Assembly (NCBI GenBank): GCA_031267435.1 | Contig: JAIRZB010000045.1 | Location: 1-9,016, forward strand | Source: Puniceicoccales bacterium | GTDB taxonomy: Bacteria; Verrucomicrobiota; Verrucomicrobiia; Opitutales; LL51 | Reading direction: 5' to 3' | DNA: 9,016 nt | Shown here: piece after piece, positions 6,198 to 9,016 of the stretch | How the letters are laid out: each line of letters starts with the position of its first letter | Numbering within the stretch: position 1 is the stretch's first letter | Translations under genes and position numbers: made by a program | Notes under the pieces: generated by a model | What the model was told of the DNA's origin: nothing | What the model saw: the letters and a program-made list of their open reading frames with translations, nothing else | Database searches by the model: none

Positions 6198-6364
6198 CCT
6201 TTTTTTTGAGTTTTGGACTAACAAACCATGCCTTTCGTCAACTTCCATGAATTTTGCATAAAAAATTAAATAGAATCAATGGGGTAACGCATTACCAAAC
6301 CCAACCTTTTCGTAGCGCTATAGATACTCAAATTTTTAGTGGCAGCACTACCACTAAAATATTA
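6198..6364. repeat. Convergent intergenic region with hairpin at 6334-6359
   Basis: No gene is supported here. TTTTAGTGG (6334-6342) and CCACTAAAA (6351-6359) are exact 9-bp inverted repeats around CAGCACTA, starting 5 bases past the permease stop. It probably ends or stabilises the permease mRNA, although there is no strong T-tract on the minus strand. Smaller motifs are GGTAA-CGCA-TTACC near 6290 and the palindrome TAGCGCTA near 6314. Confidence 0.5.
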
Positions 6365-7564
6365 TCAAAATGCGATATTGATTACTTCGCATAGTATAAT
6401 CACGATGCCCATAAGCACAGATCCTATGAGCATGAACTTATTGGTTGTGGACGCATAGTAGGCATTTTTAAATTTCCCAACAACTAAAATGTAAATAGGC
6501 AATAAAATCGCTAAGACGGCAAGTATCATTCCCGCAAATCCCAGAATTGCAATAAATGCACCGGGAACAAACATGGCAACGACAGAGGGAATTCCAACGG
6601 CAATGGCAATCGAAAGCCATTTCGAATGCTTGCTTTTTGTTTTCACATAGGATTCTATAGAATCGCATAACCCCATGCCTACGCCCAGTGCTGAGGTTAG
6701 TATGGTCAAAAATGAAATGGCCCAAACCATAGCTTGAATAGTCTTTAAGCCAGAAATCAAACCCAATGTCCTTATTAATTCGCCGATATCGACCTTTCCA
6801 TCAACCATTAATGCATAGAAATTGGGATCGCAATCGTAAATCGCACAGAGAATAACACAGCTCCAAATGATATATACAATCGCTGGAATGAGACTGCCCC
6901 AAAAGAAAACTTTATTCAAAACCTCCTTATTTTTATCACAATAGTTGGTCAAGGTATGGAAAACAACTTGAAATCCAAAGGAAATGAAAACAACCGGAAT
7001 AACCACACTCCAGGAACTGAATTCCCCATACTTTCCAACGAAAAGCGGTATGTGTTTTCCATTAATCGAAGAGGCCAATGCTAATATCAAAATTCCGGCA
7101 ATAACAAGCGCTCCTCCAAATAGAATCCTGTTGACATAATCGAGAAACTGCATGGGAAGAAGCAAAATTAATGCCGTACATAGGGAAACGAGTAGAGCAA
7201 TTACCGTAAAATATTCCTTATTCAAACTAAGTATTTCCTGAAATAGAGATGCCAGGCCATAGATATAAACAGCCATTAGGGAAAACATCAAAAGCTTTAA
7301 AGATCCAACTCCAATTAAAGAAGCTATTTTCCCGGAAAATAATGTGCCAAGCTGTCCAATGGGTAATCCTTTTCCAGCTTGTAAATTTAACTCAACATTG
7401 ACAATAGCCGTGTAATAGGCAACAACCCATATCGCAAGCATTAGCACAATTCCCCATATAATTCCCAATTTAGCGATCATAATAGGCAATGCGATAATTC
7501 CACCACCAACGGCTGTTCCTGCAACGATGAGAATAGCCCCAAATTGTTTGCTTTTTATATTCAT
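6365..7564 (-). CDS. Aromatic amino acid permease, HAAAP family (TyrP/Mtr-like)
   Basis: This is an inner-membrane proton symporter of the hydroxy/aromatic amino acid permease family, which imports tyrosine or tryptophan. It has 399 residues, the usual size. The N-terminus MNIKSKQFGAILIVAGTAVGGGIIALP carries the family's glycine-rich first helix (residues 15-27), followed by about ten more hydrophobic segments. Its style is close to TyrP proteins, which are often duplicated in Chlamydiae and also occur in Legionella-like bacteria. Which aromatic amino acid it carries cannot be told from sequence. The ATG at 7564 has only a weak GAAAG upstream, followed by long A/T runs (7578-7599). No aromatic biosynthesis gene is nearby. 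A hairpin lies just past the stop at 6334-6359. Confidence 0.9.
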   Translation of the reverse strand: MNIKSKQFGAILIVAGTAVGGGIIALPIMIAKLGIIWGIVLMLAIWVVAYYTAIVNVELNLQAGKGLPIGQLGTLFSGKIASLIGVGSLKLLMFSLMAVYIYGLASLFQEILSLNKEYFTVIALLVSLCTALILLLPMQFLDYVNRILFGGALVIAGILILALASSINGKHIPLFVGKYGEFSSWSVVIPVVFISFGFQVVFHTLTNYCDKNKEVLNKVFFWGSLIPAIVYIIWSCVILCAIYDCDPNFYALMVDGKVDIGELIRTLGLISGLKTIQAMVWAISFLTILTSALGVGMGLCDSIESYVKTKSKHSKWLSIAIAVGIPSVVAMFVPGAFIAILGFAGMILAVLAILLPIYILVVGKFKNAYYASTTNKFMLIGSVLMGIVIILCEVINIAF

Positions 7565-7689
7565 GCTTTCAGGTATAAAAAAAATAAAAAAAAATAAAAC
7601 AAGTGCAAAAGAATATAAAAGAACAGAAAGCTATGAATATTCTAAAGGCGAAATAGACCAAGGGTTTTCGACAAAGCCTCGCCCCAAGT
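7565..7689. other. Permease leader region
   Basis: No gene is seen. The minus strand has long T-runs directly upstream of the permease. A weak promoter candidate is TTGTTT (7602-7597) with TATACC (7577-7572), but the 19-base spacer and its closeness to the ATG make it doubtful. TTGCAC (7608-7603) lies just upstream of it. Confidence 0.3.
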
Positions 7690-7790
7690 ACTGGTAATGG
7701 CAGGGCTCTCTCACACCCTATTGTGGAGCGCTACCATCGGCCGATTAGGGGACCTAAGATCGCGTCCGGAGAATTTCTTACGACCACCAA
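7690..7790 (-). pseudogene. 5S rRNA-like sequence with an internal deletion
   Basis: Read on the minus strand, segments match bacterial 5S rRNA in the right order. GGTGGTCGTAAG (7788-7777) resembles GGTGGTCATAGCG at the 5' end. CCGGACGCGATCTTAGG (7769-7753) resembles CCGAACACGGAAGTTAAG. CCGATGGTAG (7740-7731) and GTGTGAGAG (7716-7708) match both strands of the loop E region. TTGGTGG near the 5' end can pair with TTACCAG (7697-7691) as helix I, using three wobbles. About 15 bases, loop B and the 5' strand of helix III, including CCCAT, are missing, so the total is about 100 bases against about 115-120. No 16S or 23S gene is adjacent. It overlaps the 3' end of the secreted-protein ORF. I infer a 5S remnant; a divergent functional 5S is less likely. 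The assignment rests on remembered consensus. Confidence 0.6.
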
Positions 7791-8742
7791 AGCGCCTCCT
7801 GCGCAATCCTCGATTGACAACAAAATTTTCTTTGAATTCAGGCAGACACTCTTCCCAATCTCCCCTTGATTGCAACCAAGCATCTATTTTTTTACAGTAA
7901 TTACTCAGCTTATCAGGGGATTTCAACAAAGGTTTTATTTTCGCCCACCATCTAGATAAAACGCAGGAATGTACTGCTTGCATTAAATCTTTTATTTTTT
8001 CTTGATCCAACTCGGAAATCTTCTTATTGAGAAAGTCTTTAAGTTTTAAAAGCACAATCCTTCCATTCATGTCTGAAAAATAGTGGGATGCGTTTCTATG
8101 ATTTAATAAATACAATGCAAGATCAAACATACCCGAAAGGCAGGCGGCATAGAACAGATTCATCCTGCTTTCATTTTCTTGGCATAAACTAATGCCTTGC
8201 TTTGCCAAACCTATCATTTCATTCTGATTTCCACCTGCTTGCATCATAGCAAATAACTTCTGCGTCCTTACAGACCTAGCCTCAGCGACTTCTAATGCTC
8301 TTCTCTGTTCCGGATTTAATCGCGTCCTAAGTCGCCCTGTTTTTTTTAAATCTAGGGGCTTCCTGGTTTGCCCCAACCCTCGCAACTGTCTTGGCCTTAA
8401 GCCTTCGCATTGCTTTGGGCTTAGTTTATGCATAGCCATACAATCGGAATAGGACGAAGGAACTGCTCCGACCTGATCTGAAGTTATTGCGCGTCGCGTC
8501 CTCGGATTCTCAAATATTAACTGATATGTATTCCCATAGTTTACCTTTCTAAACACTTTTGTCGGTATCCTGCGAATGTCCTCCGATGTCATTTCATCGA
8601 CACTATAGCTCTTACTGATAACTTCGTCTCTGGTCAATGCTCCCGTTCTAGCATTTACTACCAAAACTCCATTGAACAGACTTCCAGCAATTATGGCACC
8701 TATCCATCTAGCACCCATTGATTTATAGTTAATGATACTCAC
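7711..8742 (-). CDS. Predicted secreted protein with short T/S-x-x-Q-type repeats
   Basis: I do not recognise a named family. From GTG 8742 the product has 343 residues. The N-terminus (SIINYKSMGARW, then IGAIIAGSLFNGVLVVNA) looks like a signal peptide cleaved near residue 31. Then come irregular units typical of LTPEQ-type solenoid repeats: MTSEDIRRIP (52-61), ITSDQVGAVP (86-95), LSPKQCEGL (107-115), RPRQLRGL (116-123) and LNPEQRRAL (142-150). An alpha-helical part follows, with one ankyrin-like stretch, NLFYAACLSGMFDLALYLLNH (195-215). The last 26 residues are very basic and are encoded by the 5S-like sequence. GTG 8742 is chosen because GAGGAAG lies just upstream and 8 bases separate it from an upstream ORF stop; the TTG at 8787 has no ribosome site, and ATG 8718 is an alternative. 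A host-directed or envelope role is inferred only. Confidence 0.65.
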   Translation of the reverse strand: MSIINYKSMGARWIGAIIAGSLFNGVLVVNARTGALTRDEVISKSYSVDEMTSEDIRRIPTKVFRKVNYGNTYQLIFENPRTRRAITSDQVGAVPSSYSDCMAMHKLSPKQCEGLRPRQLRGLGQTRKPLDLKKTGRLRTRLNPEQRRALEVAEARSVRTQKLFAMMQAGGNQNEMIGLAKQGISLCQENESRMNLFYAACLSGMFDLALYLLNHRNASHYFSDMNGRIVLLKLKDFLNKKISELDQEKIKDLMQAVHSCVLSRWWAKIKPLLKSPDKLSNYCKKIDAWLQSRGDWEECLPEFKENFVVNRGLRRRRFGGRKKFSGRDLRSPNRPMVALHNRV

Positions 8743-8749
8743 ATCTTCC

Positions 8750-8911
8750 TCAGGATATATATCTCCGCTGGAAAAATCCAATGTCAAGCTTTTTAGTATA
8801 TTTTTTCATTACATACCCAATAAGTTCTTCGAGTTCTTCGCAAAGATCTAATTTAAAAACAAAGCGGGCCGGGATTTCTTGAAGAAAAACCGGCCCCAAA
8901 TACCCTTGCAT
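8750..8911 (-). CDS. Possible 53-residue ORF upstream of the secreted protein
   Basis: ATG 8911 to TGA 8750 encodes 53 residues beginning MQGYLGPVFLQEIPARFVFK and containing CEELEELIG; no family is recognised. Evidence for it: GGAA lies 7 bases before the ATG, a promoter-like sequence lies upstream (8944-8974), the composition is protein-like, and its stop is 7 bases before the GTG of the next gene, with GAGGAAG between them, an arrangement typical of translational coupling. Evidence against: it is short, and it contains the strong hairpin 8866-8896 and a tandem 9-base repeat. It could be a leader ORF, a remnant of a larger gene or non-coding. Confidence 0.35.
   Translation of the reverse strand: MQGYLGPVFLQEIPARFVFKLDLCEELEELIGYVMKKYTKKLDIGFFQRRYIS
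8866..8896. repeat. 31-base two-part hairpin (GGGCCGG/CCGGCCC)
   Basis: GGGCCGG (8866-8872) and CCGGCCC (8890-8896) pair perfectly. Inside, after a GA/AA mismatch pair, TTTCTT and AAGAAA (8875-8880 and 8882-8887) pair around a central G. On the minus strand the right arm is followed by GCTTTGTTTTT, a broken T-tract, so it could terminate or attenuate transcription coming from the right edge or from the 8944-8974 promoter. Confidence 0.6.
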
Positions 8912-8943
8912 TTTTATTCCAATTTGTTTCGATTTTTGAAAAA

Positions 8944-8974
8944 TTTATAGGAATATTTGGGCTCCATATGACAA
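8944..8974 (-). promoter_or_regulatory. Candidate promoter for the secreted-protein transcript
   Basis: On the minus strand TTGTCA (8974-8969) and TATAAA (8949-8944) each match the sigma70 consensus at 5 of 6 bases. The spacer is 19 bases, longer than the ideal 17. Transcription would start near 8936, about 25 bases before the ATG at 8911. Confidence 0.4.
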
Positions 8975-9016
8975 AAGCGCTATATTTAGAAAATACATAT
9001 CTGTTTGCAACAGAGG

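Noticed and set aside
6150..6248. 32-residue minus-strand ORF (MEVDERHGLLVQ...)
   Set aside because: It is too short, runs through the terminator hairpin and has no ribosome site or family match.
7697..7900. Plus-strand ORF of 67 residues near 7697
   Set aside because: It is antisense to the 5S-like sequence and the secreted-protein ORF, with no independent support.
8758..8787. TTG start at 8787 and the overlapping TTGACA...GATATA promoter
   Set aside because: The TTG has no ribosome site, the -10 match is only 3/6, and GTG 8742 with GAGGAAG explains the start better.

Overview
The window comes from an AT-rich bacterial chromosome. It carries conserved housekeeping genes (obg, gpmI, an HPr gene, a type IV prepilin peptidase), two inner-membrane transporters of types common in host-associated bacteria (a 12-helix MFS permease and an aromatic amino acid permease of the HAAAP type), and a predicted secreted protein with short repeats. 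Prepilin peptidase and signal peptides fit a diderm. The mix resembles intracellular or symbiotic lineages such as Chlamydiae/Verrucomicrobia relatives or Legionella/Coxiella-like bacteria, but no gene here fixes the phylum. Most starts have a weak or no Shine-Dalgarno sequence and are preceded by A-rich stretches.

Layout. 1-184 has no convincing gene, but 85-156 can fold into a fully closed four-way cloverleaf. 185-4309 is one minus-strand block read HPr -> obg -> gpmI -> prepilin peptidase. The last two are separated by one base and are probably translationally coupled; the others are separated by about 200-base spacers with strong hairpins. The obg-gpmI spacer (2592-2819) is a chain of six inverted repeats, including a perfect 21-bp palindrome with a TAC loop. 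The HPr-obg spacer has a second hairpin with the same GC-rich core. At 4310-4466 the strand switches to plus: an MFS transporter is followed 6 bases later by a small basic protein of unknown function. A likely terminator follows at 6165-6197. From 6365 onward everything is on the minus strand again: the HAAAP permease, then a predicted secreted protein, with a possible 53-residue ORF upstream of it behind a promoter-like sequence.

The most unusual points are: (1) the cloverleaf at 85-156; (2) a 5S rRNA-like sequence at about 7690-7790 (minus strand) that lacks roughly 15 internal bases and encodes the last 26 residues of the secreted protein; (3) the hairpin chain and shared palindrome core; (4) unusual motif residues in HPr (Arg->Thr after the active-site His-Ala) and in the prepilin peptidase zinc motif. 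GpmI serves lower glycolysis and HPr belongs to a PTS-type phosphorelay. Obg is a ribosome-assembly GTPase, and the transporters suggest uptake of metabolites or aromatic amino acids. No dedicated multi-gene defence or biosynthetic system is visible.
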